A DNA stretch of 64,000 bases from Spirochaetales bacterium (lineage in GTDB: Bacteria > Spirochaetota > Spirochaetia > Sphaerochaetales > Sphaerochaetaceae): assembly GCA_028722305.1 (NCBI GenBank), contig JAQYHB010000037.1:1-64000 (forward strand). Direction: 5' to 3'. Below the pieces are notes generated by a model. The model saw only the letters and a list, made by a program, of their open reading frames with translations. It made no database searches and was not told the DNA's origin. Shown here one piece after another: positions 24,781 through 32,683 of the stretch (position 1 is its first letter; every line of letters starts with the position of its first letter). The position numbers were made by a program, and so were the translations under genes.

Positions 24781-26724
24781 CTACTCCCGACACCCCAGGC
24801 TTGCCTTGTGCTGGTACATCGCCCGGTCCGCCCGCTCGAAAACTTCGGCATAGCTGTGGTCCTGTCCCTTGCGCCACGTCGCCACCCCATAGGAAAGGGA
24901 GACCTGGTTCCAGGGTTCCGGAGAGTCCTCGCCACGACCGACATGATACTGGTCCAACCGCTTGAGCTTCCCGGCCAAGGACTGTGGGTCGTCCCCGGAA
25001 ACCAGCACGACGAACTCATCCCCGCCGATACGGAAAATCAGGCTGCCGGAAAATATTTCCCGGGCAGCCCGGAACGTGGCCTTGATCGCCAAATCACCTT
25101 TGGCGTGGCCCCAGGTGTCGTTGATCAGCTTCAGCTGGTTGATATCCAGCATGACCAAGGAGAAGGATGCGATTCCCTTCCGGATTTCCTCGTTCAGCCG
25201 CTCGACCTCACGGTCGTAGGCGGTGAGGTTGCTTGCCCCTGTCAGCTCGTCCTGGTAGGCAAGTTTCTGGATAGTGCTCATGTAGCTCTGCATCCTCCGT
25301 TTGTCGTTGACCACCGTCTCCTCCATTTCACGGATCGAGGCATACAGCGTCTCGAACTCGTTCCCGCTTTGGATTGGATCGTTCTCGTCCACATGGGTCT
25401 GTTGGGAGGCACGGAAGTCCCTGCTCATGCGGATAAGCCGGTCGACAGGGTGGAGCACCAGGTATTTGATGGAGGTGTAGATGACCGACAGCATCAGGAC
25501 GAACACGGCCGCGGTGATGGTCAGCACCTTGAGGAGCAGCTCCGCCACATTGCGGGCCACCCCGGCCATGCTGAAGGAAAGTCCGAGGTAGACGACCTGG
25601 TCTCCCTTGCTGCTACGGATCGGTTTGGAGAGGGTCATCATCCAGTTTCTCCCGTCCCGTCTGATGATCGGGCCGATGATGGAGGAATCGTCCCCCGTTT
25701 CCCCTTCTGTGCCGGTGAACTGACGGAAGACGTCATCCATGTCCCTGGGCCCGACAGTGGAAGGGTCTGCATCGTAGAGCATCCGGATGTCCGGGCCGCC
25801 GGATCCGGGAATAACCTGGTACAGGCAAAGGGAGGATATATAGCCGGTGGAGAGATCGAGGTACTTTGCGAACCGGGAGGCAAGCTGTTGGTATTCCGCG
25901 CTTGCATCCCCATCCGGGGAGACAATCGCGTCGATGTCGTCACTGCGCACCAGGCTCGCCGCCGCGATCGCGTAGTGCTTGGCGATGGCTTCCTGGTTGG
26001 AGATGCTCCGGGCAAGATAGATACGACAGGTCATCCCAAGCAACAGGCTTGCGCCACCGATGGCGCAGGCAACGCAGATGGAGCTGATTGAGAACTGGAT
26101 CGAATGACCTTTTCGCCTGTCGCGATGAAGGGTTCTGAGAGGATGGTACGGTTGCGTGTGCTGGAATGGCCAACGAAGGCGCACCGGCTCGGCCTGATGG
26201 CGCTCAAGGAAGATCGCGATAAGAACGGAAATCCCTAGGTCCAAGGCATGGAACACCAGGGAACCGAAAAGGGAATGGGTGGTGAGGGGGAAAAACCAGA
26301 AGTTGAGGGAGAAATGGCCGCAGAAGGTCCGGGAAACCAGGTAATCGGGAATGCCAGTGACCAATCCCATTCCCACCACCAGCAGCGCACTGCTCCACCA
26401 GCTGGAGAACAGGCCCCGTTCTTCAGCGAAGTAGACCACCAGCACCACGATCAAGGACGGGAGCAAAACATAGGGGAATCTCATCGAATAGAGGAACACA
26501 AGCAGCGAGCTTGCCACTTCCACCGTCAATCCAGCGATCAGCCCCGCGGTCATGATGACGACCATGGCCCCGAGCTCATACAGGAACAAACAATCGGTCT
26601 TGACCTGGAGGAATTGGGCGCCGGTCTCCATGGCGATACCCACCAGGACGATGAGCAATAGCTGCAGATGTTTCGCGAAAGGCCTTTCGCCCGTGCGGTT
26701 TTTCCATGCACACGTCGCCATCAT
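24781..26724 (-). CDS. Membrane sensor diguanylate cyclase (multi-TM, GGDEF)
   Basis: A 647-residue protein. About seven N-terminal hydrophobic segments (residues 20-180) resemble a 5TM/7TM-type sensor. Another membrane helix near 215, an extracytoplasmic region, a helix near 410 and a HAMP-like stretch follow, then a GGDEF domain with DELTGASN, LDINQLKLINDTWGH and intact GGDEF. No RxxD site is apparent. AAGGAG precedes the tandem start ATGATG; 26721 has the better spacing and 26724 is given as the outer limit. The double sensor layout is unusual compared with the window's other cyclases. Confidence 0.88.
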   Translation of the reverse strand: MMATCAWKNRTGERPFAKHLQLLLIVLVGIAMETGAQFLQVKTDCLFLYELGAMVVIMTAGLIAGLTVEVASSLLVFLYSMRFPYVLLPSLIVVLVVYFAEERGLFSSWWSSALLVVGMGLVTGIPDYLVSRTFCGHFSLNFWFFPLTTHSLFGSLVFHALDLGISVLIAIFLERHQAEPVRLRWPFQHTQPYHPLRTLHRDRRKGHSIQFSISSICVACAIGGASLLLGMTCRIYLARSISNQEAIAKHYAIAAASLVRSDDIDAIVSPDGDASAEYQQLASRFAKYLDLSTGYISSLCLYQVIPGSGGPDIRMLYDADPSTVGPRDMDDVFRQFTGTEGETGDDSSIIGPIIRRDGRNWMMTLSKPIRSSKGDQVVYLGLSFSMAGVARNVAELLLKVLTITAAVFVLMLSVIYTSIKYLVLHPVDRLIRMSRDFRASQQTHVDENDPIQSGNEFETLYASIREMEETVVNDKRRMQSYMSTIQKLAYQDELTGASNLTAYDREVERLNEEIRKGIASFSLVMLDINQLKLINDTWGHAKGDLAIKATFRAAREIFSGSLIFRIGGDEFVVLVSGDDPQSLAGKLKRLDQYHVGRGEDSPEPWNQVSLSYGVATWRKGQDHSYAEVFERADRAMYQHKASLGCRE

Positions 26725-26792
26725 AGCTCCTTGAGACAACCTGTCCGCGCACCGATGGCGCGACACAGGCGGCCTATTTCATCTGTCTTGGC

Positions 26793-26825
26793 ATGCGGAC
26801 AAGAACGTGCAAGCATTGTCCGCAT
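26793..26825. repeat. Perfect inverted repeat in the leader of the GGDEF gene
   Basis: ATGCGGACAA and TTGTCCGCAT are exact reverse complements separated by 13 bases. The repeat lies just downstream of the promoter at 26836-26864 and about 70 bases before the cyclase start, so it could be an operator or an RNA hairpin. Confidence 0.7.
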
Positions 26826-26835
26826 AACATTTGCT

Positions 26836-26864
26836 AGTGTATTGTTTCCATCCTCCTCTGGCAA
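26836..26864 (-). promoter_or_regulatory. Sigma-70-type promoter of the GGDEF gene
   Basis: On the minus strand TTGCCA (26859-26864) and TACACT (26836-26841) are 17 bases apart. The inverted repeat at 26793-26825 begins about where the transcript leader would start. Confidence 0.6.
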
Positions 26865-26897
26865 GGCCATCCCCGAAAAGGGTGTACGCTTTCCGTC

Positions 26898-29756
26898 CTA
26901 CAGTCCGACGGAGAATCCAAGATCACTTTCCACCTTCAGGAAGCTCCCAAGGTCAATACCCGCCCCGGAGATCTGGAAACCCTGGAAATCGGTCGAAAGG
27001 AAGATATCCTTGGACAGCTGCTCCCCCAGGCTGTTGACGGCGGCCGCGCCGGTCCAGAAAAAGGTGGTCTCTCCGGCAAGATGCGGCATCTCGTTCCAGT
27101 TGTCTGAGTCCGCCCCGTCGATGGAGACCACCTCCTTGGCCTGGAATTGGCGTGGACCATTGCCTTTCCCGTAAAGGGCGATATTGCGCCCGGCGTTGGC
27201 CCAGCAGACCACCTTGGACAGACGGACGGCAGGGTTGGAGTTGCTGGTGATTCCAGCCGCCCCGTTTTGGAAAGCGACCGAGCTTTCCAGCAGATGGGGC
27301 ACGGCGATTCCGTCCCCGCCCAGCTTGAAGCCGTTTCCATCCCCGTTTCCGCTCCCGTCCGACAGGCTTCCGTTGCCGTAGGCAAGACAGTGGCGGATGG
27401 TCACCGCGCCAATCGGTCCCGTTTCAATCTTCGCAAACAAGTCCCACCCGTCATCGATGTTGGCATAGGCGACGCAGGAATCGAACACGTTGTTCTCCCC
27501 GCAGGTCAGCTTCGCCGCGAACCCGTCGGCGTTGTTCGCCGCAGGGTCGATATTGTCATGGCTGACGCATCCGTAGACCAGATTGTCGTGCGGCCATTTC
27601 GCAAAGGGCTCGGTACTCGTCCCGGAAATCTGGATGCCGGTATCCCCGCAGCCATAGGCGGTGATAAAGCGCAATTCGTTGTAGTCACCGGCTACCTGCA
27701 AACCCTTCTTGTCCCCCTTGGTGCCGGTCACGGAAAAGTGCTCCAGCGTCCAGTAGTCGCCCCAGAGCTCGAAGGATCCGGTGCCGGAGGAAAAGTCAAG
27801 GACCACTTTCCCTTCACCCACCAGCCTTTTCCTCTTGCCCTCCAAGCCGCTGTTTCCCCGCTCGATCTTGACGGATCCAGTGGGATGATAGGTGCCGGGA
27901 AGCAGGACGATCGTCTGTCCCGGGGCGCAGGAGCGCAACGCGCTGTCCAGGTCCAACGGATTCCGACGGCTCCCTTTGGCAAGCGGATCTCCGGTCGGGG
28001 AGACGTAGAGGGTGTATCCCGGCCGTGGCACGTAATAGACCGTCAGGTTCCTGGAAACCGGCTGGTAGTCCTCCTCATACTTCCGTGTCACGGGATTGAG
28101 GACGCCCATACGCGCGCCCGGATAGGGAACGTAATCGCCATCAGGAGTAAAGGTGACGACCATGTCGTTGACACCCTTGTGGATGGGGATGACCGCGGTG
28201 AAGTCCACTCCGGCCTTCACCGGAACGTCATGGATGTAGTACCGGGGATTTCTCCTCCCGTCGCTGACCGTCAGCATGCCGTCGCTGTTGGCAGCATAGA
28301 CGAACGGATAGTCCCCGTCGTACCAGCTTGAGGGAGAGTCGACCTTCAAGGAATAGGGCACGTACTCCGGGGGCGCCTGCTCGGCGGGAGGGTCGCTCTG
28401 CGGATTGCTGGTTTCAAAGCGCACATCGCTGACCGTGACATTGCATCCCCGGGCCACGGCGAAGCCGACATAGATGTGTTCGGGATCCTGCTGGAGTAGC
28501 TTATCCTTGCCATACAGGACATATTCCTCGACCTGCTCCTTGTTGGCGCTGGTGTTGGGATAGATGGCGTGGAAGCCCGTGTTGTCCATCTTCAAGGTGA
28601 TGGTGTAGCTTTGTCCTTTTCCCACCAAATCATAATAGTAGTAGCTATAGGCCTTGCTGACGCTCTTTCCTCGTTTGGAGATTTCCGCGTCCCCGCCCTG
28701 TACGATTTCGTTGGTCAGCCCGGTGACAAAGCGGGAGCCAAGCGTGTCCTTGCAGGTATACTTCACGCCATCGATCGTGTCCTCGAACTTGGTGGCGAGA
28801 ATTGCCGCGGAGTTGGTGTAGTGGTTCTCCATGGCAACGCCGTCCGTCCCGAGCGAGTCCATCGCCACGATGCCGAAGCCTTCCTGCCCATCGGGAGTCG
28901 GGTTGAGGAAGTCGATGGTGAAGGTAGCCGTCAGCGTGAAGTTTTCCCGTTTCGGGTCGATGACCGTATAGTAGTAGGAGATGCCGTCGTGGAAGGCTGT
29001 GAACTTGCCTCCCTTCTCGTCGATATCGCCATTGGGGGTTTCCGAACAGGAGAAGAGACGGAACTGCAAGTTGTCCGCGTCGACCATCTCCATGCGGTTG
29101 AGCGTCCCCTTGGTCGACTGCCCGAACCAGGTGAAACGCCAGTCCCTATCCGCATCCTCGCGCGCGGTCTTGCGCTGGCTCGATGTCGCCCGCGTTCCAT
29201 CCCGGAGGGCGGAAACGGCGACTTGGTAGGTTTTCCCCGGCTGCAACGCCTTGAACGAATAGGAAAGGCCGTTGGTCTGGTATTCTCCTTCACCGACCGA
29301 TACGAGATACGCTTCCGCTTCCCTGACGGGTTTCCAACTGACAAGGAAGGAATAGCCCCCCGTATTCTTCACTGTCACTTCCGGCGGGACGAGCGGGTAG
29401 GTATAGTGATAGGACTGGCGGGAAGACAGCTTGTCTTCCTCGTTCCGCTTCTTGCCACGAACCACGAACGAGTAGTCTCCCGAGGAAGAAAGCGTGAAGC
29501 TGGCTTTTTTCTCCAGCTTGCGGCTCCGGCCGACCGATTTGGCGTCCACCAGGTTTCCCCTCGCGTCGTAGCACTCGACACTCGCCTTGTCCCCCGCCTC
29601 GCCAGACGTCTCGAAATCAAATCTGACCTCGACCTGGAACGGGTCTGAAGCGGAAGGGGCGATGGAAGTGATGACCGGCGCTTTCGTGCCGGCCCACGAT
29701 GCGAACAGCAACGAGGAGGACACCAGCAACAGCAACAATGCCAGTGTCTTTTTCAT
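26898..29756 (-). CDS. Secreted pectate lyase, PL9-type right-handed beta-helix
   Basis: A 952-residue exported polysaccharide lyase. A signal peptide (MKKTLALLLLLVSSSLLFA) precedes FnIII-like domains (about 20-120 and 125-195), a large beta-sandwich region to about 450, and a C-terminal beta-helix. The helix shows the PL9 signature: NADGFAAKLT (Asp744), the calcium cluster DDGWD (Asp768, Asp769, Asp772), TGPIGAVTIRHCLAYGNG and a lysine in NGFKLGG (Lys811) at the position of the catalytic base of Pel9A. It should cut pectic or related uronate polymers by beta-elimination. It begins six bases after a small secreted protein, probably its partner. Confidence 0.87.
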   Translation of the reverse strand: MKKTLALLLLLVSSSLLFASWAGTKAPVITSIAPSASDPFQVEVRFDFETSGEAGDKASVECYDARGNLVDAKSVGRSRKLEKKASFTLSSSGDYSFVVRGKKRNEEDKLSSRQSYHYTYPLVPPEVTVKNTGGYSFLVSWKPVREAEAYLVSVGEGEYQTNGLSYSFKALQPGKTYQVAVSALRDGTRATSSQRKTAREDADRDWRFTWFGQSTKGTLNRMEMVDADNLQFRLFSCSETPNGDIDEKGGKFTAFHDGISYYYTVIDPKRENFTLTATFTIDFLNPTPDGQEGFGIVAMDSLGTDGVAMENHYTNSAAILATKFEDTIDGVKYTCKDTLGSRFVTGLTNEIVQGGDAEISKRGKSVSKAYSYYYYDLVGKGQSYTITLKMDNTGFHAIYPNTSANKEQVEEYVLYGKDKLLQQDPEHIYVGFAVARGCNVTVSDVRFETSNPQSDPPAEQAPPEYVPYSLKVDSPSSWYDGDYPFVYAANSDGMLTVSDGRRNPRYYIHDVPVKAGVDFTAVIPIHKGVNDMVVTFTPDGDYVPYPGARMGVLNPVTRKYEEDYQPVSRNLTVYYVPRPGYTLYVSPTGDPLAKGSRRNPLDLDSALRSCAPGQTIVLLPGTYHPTGSVKIERGNSGLEGKRKRLVGEGKVVLDFSSGTGSFELWGDYWTLEHFSVTGTKGDKKGLQVAGDYNELRFITAYGCGDTGIQISGTSTEPFAKWPHDNLVYGCVSHDNIDPAANNADGFAAKLTCGENNVFDSCVAYANIDDGWDLFAKIETGPIGAVTIRHCLAYGNGSLSDGSGNGDGNGFKLGGDGIAVPHLLESSVAFQNGAAGITSNSNPAVRLSKVVCWANAGRNIALYGKGNGPRQFQAKEVVSIDGADSDNWNEMPHLAGETTFFWTGAAAVNSLGEQLSKDIFLSTDFQGFQISGAGIDLGSFLKVESDLGFSVGL

Positions 29757-29762
29757 AGCTTT

Positions 29763-30260
29763 TTACTCGCAGATCACCGCGTACAGGTTGATGCCGCTGC
29801 CCTTGGAGTACAGCAGATAGGTGCCATCGGCGGGGATGGTGCAACCAGCCTTGCCTGCATGCGCCTCATCATCCGGCGGCGCGGTGAAGACCGTCACCTC
29901 GGCCTTTGTCGCGGCATTGACCAAAGCCAACTGACGTGCGTCCGTCTTGCTGGAAGAGTTGAGGTAGACAACCAGGGTCTCCCCTTTCTTTCCATTGAAT
30001 GAAAGCGCACGATACGTCGCGTTTCCGGAACCACCGAGCTTGATGCGGGCATTGAAGACCTCGCCATCCGCCGCCTCGCGGCTGACGGGAACCGCCTCCA
30101 CGGTGACCGCTTTCTCCGCGGTCGCCAGCACCTTCACGTCATCATAGCTTTTGTTCGAAGTGATTTTGACCGGATCAAGATCATTCACATTGAGATAGGC
30201 TCCGGCGAACAAAGCCGTCGAGCAAGCCATCAGGCAGAGCAAAGAAACAAATCTCTTCAT
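29763..30260 (-). CDS. Small secreted beta-rich protein, partner of PL9 lyase
   Basis: A 165-residue protein with a signal peptide (MKRFVSLLCLMACSTALFAG). The mature part is Thr/Ser/Ala-rich and predicted all-beta, with NARIKLGGSGNATYRALSFNG and a C-terminal TYLLYSKGSGINLYAVICE. This resembles a small beta-sandwich module fused to some bacterial pectate lyases; I treat that as a likeness only. AAGGGG seven bases before ATG 30260 supports the start. It is the first gene of a two-gene operon with the lyase, so a substrate-binding or targeting role is plausible. Confidence 0.75.
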   Translation of the reverse strand: MKRFVSLLCLMACSTALFAGAYLNVNDLDPVKITSNKSYDDVKVLATAEKAVTVEAVPVSREAADGEVFNARIKLGGSGNATYRALSFNGKKGETLVVYLNSSSKTDARQLALVNAATKAEVTVFTAPPDDEAHAGKAGCTIPADGTYLLYSKGSGINLYAVICE

Positions 30261-30475
30261 GAGAAACCCCTTTTGTTTCAGTGTAAGTCTGTATTTCTGG
30301 AAATTTGATAGATGTTTTTGGATAAATACGATTGCGCGAACGCCATGAAGTCCCGCGACATGCTCTCCCAAACAGGATTGCATGTGCACCTCTGCGCCCC
30401 AAAACGCTGGCTCTCCCAGGTGCGGTCTTTCTGCGCCTGTTCCGGAGTGAGATGCCCTGTGCCTGGACATCGGGC

Positions 30476-30503
30476 TTGACGGATTCTGGTTTGATTGTAC
30501 TAT
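30476..30503 (+). promoter_or_regulatory. Sigma-70-type promoter of candidate small RNA
   Basis: TTGACG (30476-30481) and TACTAT (30498-30503) are 16 bases apart and lie directly before the structured element at 30510-30579. Confidence 0.6.
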
Positions 30504-30509
30504 TGATGA

Positions 30510-30579
30510 CGGATTCATCGCGGGATAGCAAGTCCCTAATGACTGTACTTAGGGCGGCCTTGGTCGATGAATCTTTTTT
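30510..30579 (+). ncRNA. Candidate structured small RNA of about 70 nt
   Basis: A promoter at 30476-30503 is followed by GATTCATCG (30512-30520), which pairs perfectly with CGATGAATC (30565-30573), and then by six T residues (30574-30579). An inner hairpin CCCTAA/TTAGGG (30534-30539 with 30549-30554) sits inside this long stem. Promoter, closed stem and U-tract together look like a short terminated transcript. No known RNA family is recognised, and no coding frame explains it. It lies in a decayed, gene-poor stretch. Confidence 0.55.
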
Positions 30580-30688
30580 GTGATACCAGCAACACTTCCT
30601 CAAGAAGGATTGGAAGAAAACTCCAGCCCAAAAGGTTTCTCAATCGTTCAAAAATACGTAATTCTGATATTGGGTGTTTGGAGGGAAA

Positions 30689-30817
30689 ATGGCTGTAAGC
30701 AGGAGATACAATGCAAAGACTCCTAGCGGGGAAAAATACTCCGAGATTTACTTTCTTGATGATACCATGTTTCCAGTAGACGAGCAGGTCGCGACCAGAT
30801 GTGTCATCAACGAGTAA
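30689..30817 (+). CDS. 42-residue small protein
   Basis: GGAGG four to five bases before ATG 30689 leads a 42-codon frame ending TAA 30817. The product begins MAVSRRYNAKTPSGEKYSE and is mostly polar, with a mid EIYFLDDTMF. The start resembles the N-terminus of some phage tail or baseplate-associated proteins, but that is too little to name it. It may be a truncated gene in the decayed stretch, or a real short peptide. It ends about 140 bases from the radical-SAM remnant on the other strand. Confidence 0.45.
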   Translation: MAVSRRYNAKTPSGEKYSEIYFLDDTMFPVDEQVATRCVINE

Positions 30818-30953
30818 ATCCGTACGACCTACGGGTATTGCAACCGAGTTCCTTCCGTCTCTCCTAAGGATAGGACACTGTCACCAGGGTAGCTTTCTTT
30901 GAGTACGATTCTCCATCGAGAATGGATGGCAAGATGGGTGTGTTTACAATATA

Positions 30954-31316
30954 TCAATATATAATACCCTTTTCGGAATCTTTATTTGGTTTAAAAATAC
31001 CAGTCTCATACTGACACAACATCCAAAGGTGGTCTTTCCGGTTAACGTACCTCACGCAATCCGGATCTTTCTCGTATTGCTGGAATTTCGCATCGCACCG
31101 GGCAAGCAGATTCCGGTATTTCGGATGGGGTGATGCCGGCCTGCGGAACCAGTCATGGGTTTTCTCCATCCCGTCAATGGAAAGCTGGTATTTGATACAG
31201 CCACAATCGGCAAGCCGTTCGCAGACCGTATCGTCAAGATGGAAGGGATTTCTCCAAGACAAGAAACGGAATCTGTGCGCATTTCCAAGGTGGAGGACGG
31301 CTGTGGACGCGATCAT
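30954..31316 (-). pseudogene. Remnant of a radical SAM peptide-maturase-like gene
   Basis: A 120-codon frame holds two family-like pieces joined without the middle. The first, LDDTVCERLADCGCIKYQLSIDG followed by MEKTHDWFRRP, is a typical radical-SAM segment (the 'QLSIDG..E..HDWFR' part of the barrel). The second, KFQQYEKDPDCVRYVNRKDHLWMLCQYETGIF, looks like a C-terminal tail. The CxxxCxxC cluster domain and SPASM region are missing and the N-terminal 20 residues are unrelated. I read it as a gene collapsed by internal deletion. Confidence 0.6.
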
Positions 31317-31495
31317 GAGGACAGTTACGCAGAGAATGCGCTGCTGCTACCGGAAGGCCCCTGCCTTTGCCATCACCTCCTGCCGTTGGCCGGATTGAAG
31401 TATCCCTTCAGCCAGCTCCGTGACGCATCGACTAGACCAACGGCAAGATTGTCGTCACCCTGGAGGATTGAAGGCGGCTCAGCCTCGCTGCAAGC

Positions 31496-31531
31496 AAAAG
31501 GATTCCGCCCGGAGTGTGAGGGGCGGAATCC
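31496..31531 (-). terminator. Rho-independent terminator after flavodoxin
   Basis: Eleven-base perfect arms, GGATTCCGCCC (31500-31510) and GGGCGGAATCC (31521-31531), with a ten-base loop are followed on the minus strand by TTTT. It lies about 50 bases beyond the flavodoxin stop. Confidence 0.85.
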
Positions 31532-31579
31532 ATATCGGAAATCCTTCGAGACAACTATCCCATCCAATGGGTCCGAAGT

Positions 31580-31999
31580 TTAACCAACCAATGTTTCTCC
31601 AAGGGCGATGCACGCCTTGCGGGCATCGTCGTCAGGAGCGTTCTCGCAGACGACGGTGTCCACCACGACAGCCCCATCGTTCTCCGCCCGTTCCTTCCAG
31701 GAGTCCATGTACGCACCGCCACCCCAGCCATACGAGCCGAACAGGGCGATTTTTTTCCCACGCAGGGAACCTTCGACAGAGGCGAACATCGGCTCGAACT
31801 CGCTCTCTTCCAGAACCTCGTCCCCCATCGCGGGACATCCGAACGCGATCGCGTCGTATTCCGTCACCTCCCCAGGGGAGAACGATGAGGCAAGCATCTC
31901 GTCGACCTGCGCGCCCTTGGCCTTCGCCGCCTCGGTTACGCAGTCTGCCATCGCCTGGGTGTTTCCCGTCCCGCTCCAGTACACTATCGCGACTTTCAT
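31580..31999 (-). CDS. Flavodoxin
   Basis: A 139-residue short-chain flavodoxin. The FMN phosphate loop is SGTGNTQAMA (residues 9-18) and the isoalloxazine loops are in FGCPAMGDE and FGSYGWGGGAYM. It carries single electrons in place of ferredoxin, often when iron is short. The start is MKVAIVYWSGTGNT; the longer frame upstream is a shadow of DUF3793. It follows DUF3793 by five bases, behind a promoter with a DtxR-like palindrome, and ends in a strong terminator. Confidence 0.92.
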   Translation of the reverse strand: MKVAIVYWSGTGNTQAMADCVTEAAKAKGAQVDEMLASSFSPGEVTEYDAIAFGCPAMGDEVLEESEFEPMFASVEGSLRGKKIALFGSYGWGGGAYMDSWKERAENDGAVVVDTVVCENAPDDDARKACIALGETLVG

Positions 32000-32004
32000 A
32001 TTCC

Positions 32005-32556
32005 TTACTCCTTCACCGCAAGCTTCTCGACAGGCATGCCCTTTTCGTAGAGCCCGCAGTACGTATGTGTGCATTTCTTGAACATCGTGAACTTCCGCTG
32101 TGCCTGTTCCTTGTTTCCGAACGCCTTCCAGCATCCCACGCAACAGGCATCGGAGCGATGGTGGATGAAGGCCTCGACGTCCTCCGGCGGATATCCGAGG
32201 AAAAGCCCGACCTCATGGGGAAAGCAACCGCCATCCCGGCCAAAACGCCGGACGAGCTGCATCACCATCCGTCCCTCGCTTCCGGACGCATATCCCTGCT
32301 CCATAAGAATCCGTCGGGCACCAGGTGTCTGCAAATCCCTTTCCAACCGTCCCGGCCGGTAGAGATAGACAAGCGTCCTCTGGCGCGAACGGATCGGAAT
32401 CATCCGAAGGCCCTTGGGAACCAGTTTTCGGTTCATCTTGCGGATATCTGCACGCAACAGGACATCATCGCAAGGAAACAGGTTGCCGGTCTTGATGCCA
32501 GCCAGCGTAGGGGAACACTGCCGAACCACTCTCTCGTCTGACATCGCAACCTTCAT
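32005..32556 (-). CDS. DUF3793 family protein
   Basis: A 183-residue protein matching DUF3793: CSPTLAGIKTGNLF, a positively charged RSRQRTLVYLYRP, the conserved FPHEVGLFLGYPPEDVEAFI and the Cys-rich end CCVGCWKAFG ... KKCTHTYC. The Cys residues suggest metal or Fe-S binding; function is unknown. This family often neighbours flavodoxin and ferrous-iron transport genes. Start choices are ATG 32556 or ATG 32544; GAAGG before the latter is the better ribosome site. It is the first gene of the flavodoxin operon. Confidence 0.87.
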   Translation of the reverse strand: MKVAMSDERVVRQCSPTLAGIKTGNLFPCDDVLLRADIRKMNRKLVPKGLRMIPIRSRQRTLVYLYRPGRLERDLQTPGARRILMEQGYASGSEGRMVMQLVRRFGRDGGCFPHEVGLFLGYPPEDVEAFIHHRSDACCVGCWKAFGNKEQAQRKFTMFKKCTHTYCGLYEKGMPVEKLAVKE

Positions 32557-32559
32557 TTG

Positions 32560-32575
32560 GTTAGGATTTCCTAAC
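32560..32575. promoter_or_regulatory. DtxR/MntR-like operator palindrome
   Basis: GTTAGGA-TT-TCCTAAC is a perfect 7-2-7 inverted repeat and contains the TTAGG..CCTAA core of DtxR/IdeR/MntR-type boxes. It lies about five bases after the predicted transcription start of the DUF3793-flavodoxin operon, a position suited to repression. Binding is inferred. Confidence 0.68.
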
Positions 32576-32586
32576 TAACATCTCAA

Positions 32587-32615
32587 ACAATACAGACTCC
32601 GCCAGCGGCAGTCAA
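32587..32615 (-). promoter_or_regulatory. Sigma-70-type promoter of the DUF3793-flavodoxin operon
   Basis: TTGACT (32610-32615) and TATTGT (32587-32592) are 17 bases apart on the minus strand, immediately upstream of the palindrome at 32560-32575. Confidence 0.7.
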
Positions 32616-32683
32616 GTACATTTTTTCAAAAAAGAGAACGTTTCGTTTCCAACGAAGCCGGAAAGATCCAGGACTTCCCTTTT

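Noticed and set aside
30181-30603. 140-residue minus-strand frame over the candidate small RNA
   Set aside because: No ribosome site, overlaps the secreted-protein gene out of frame, and composition is not protein-like.
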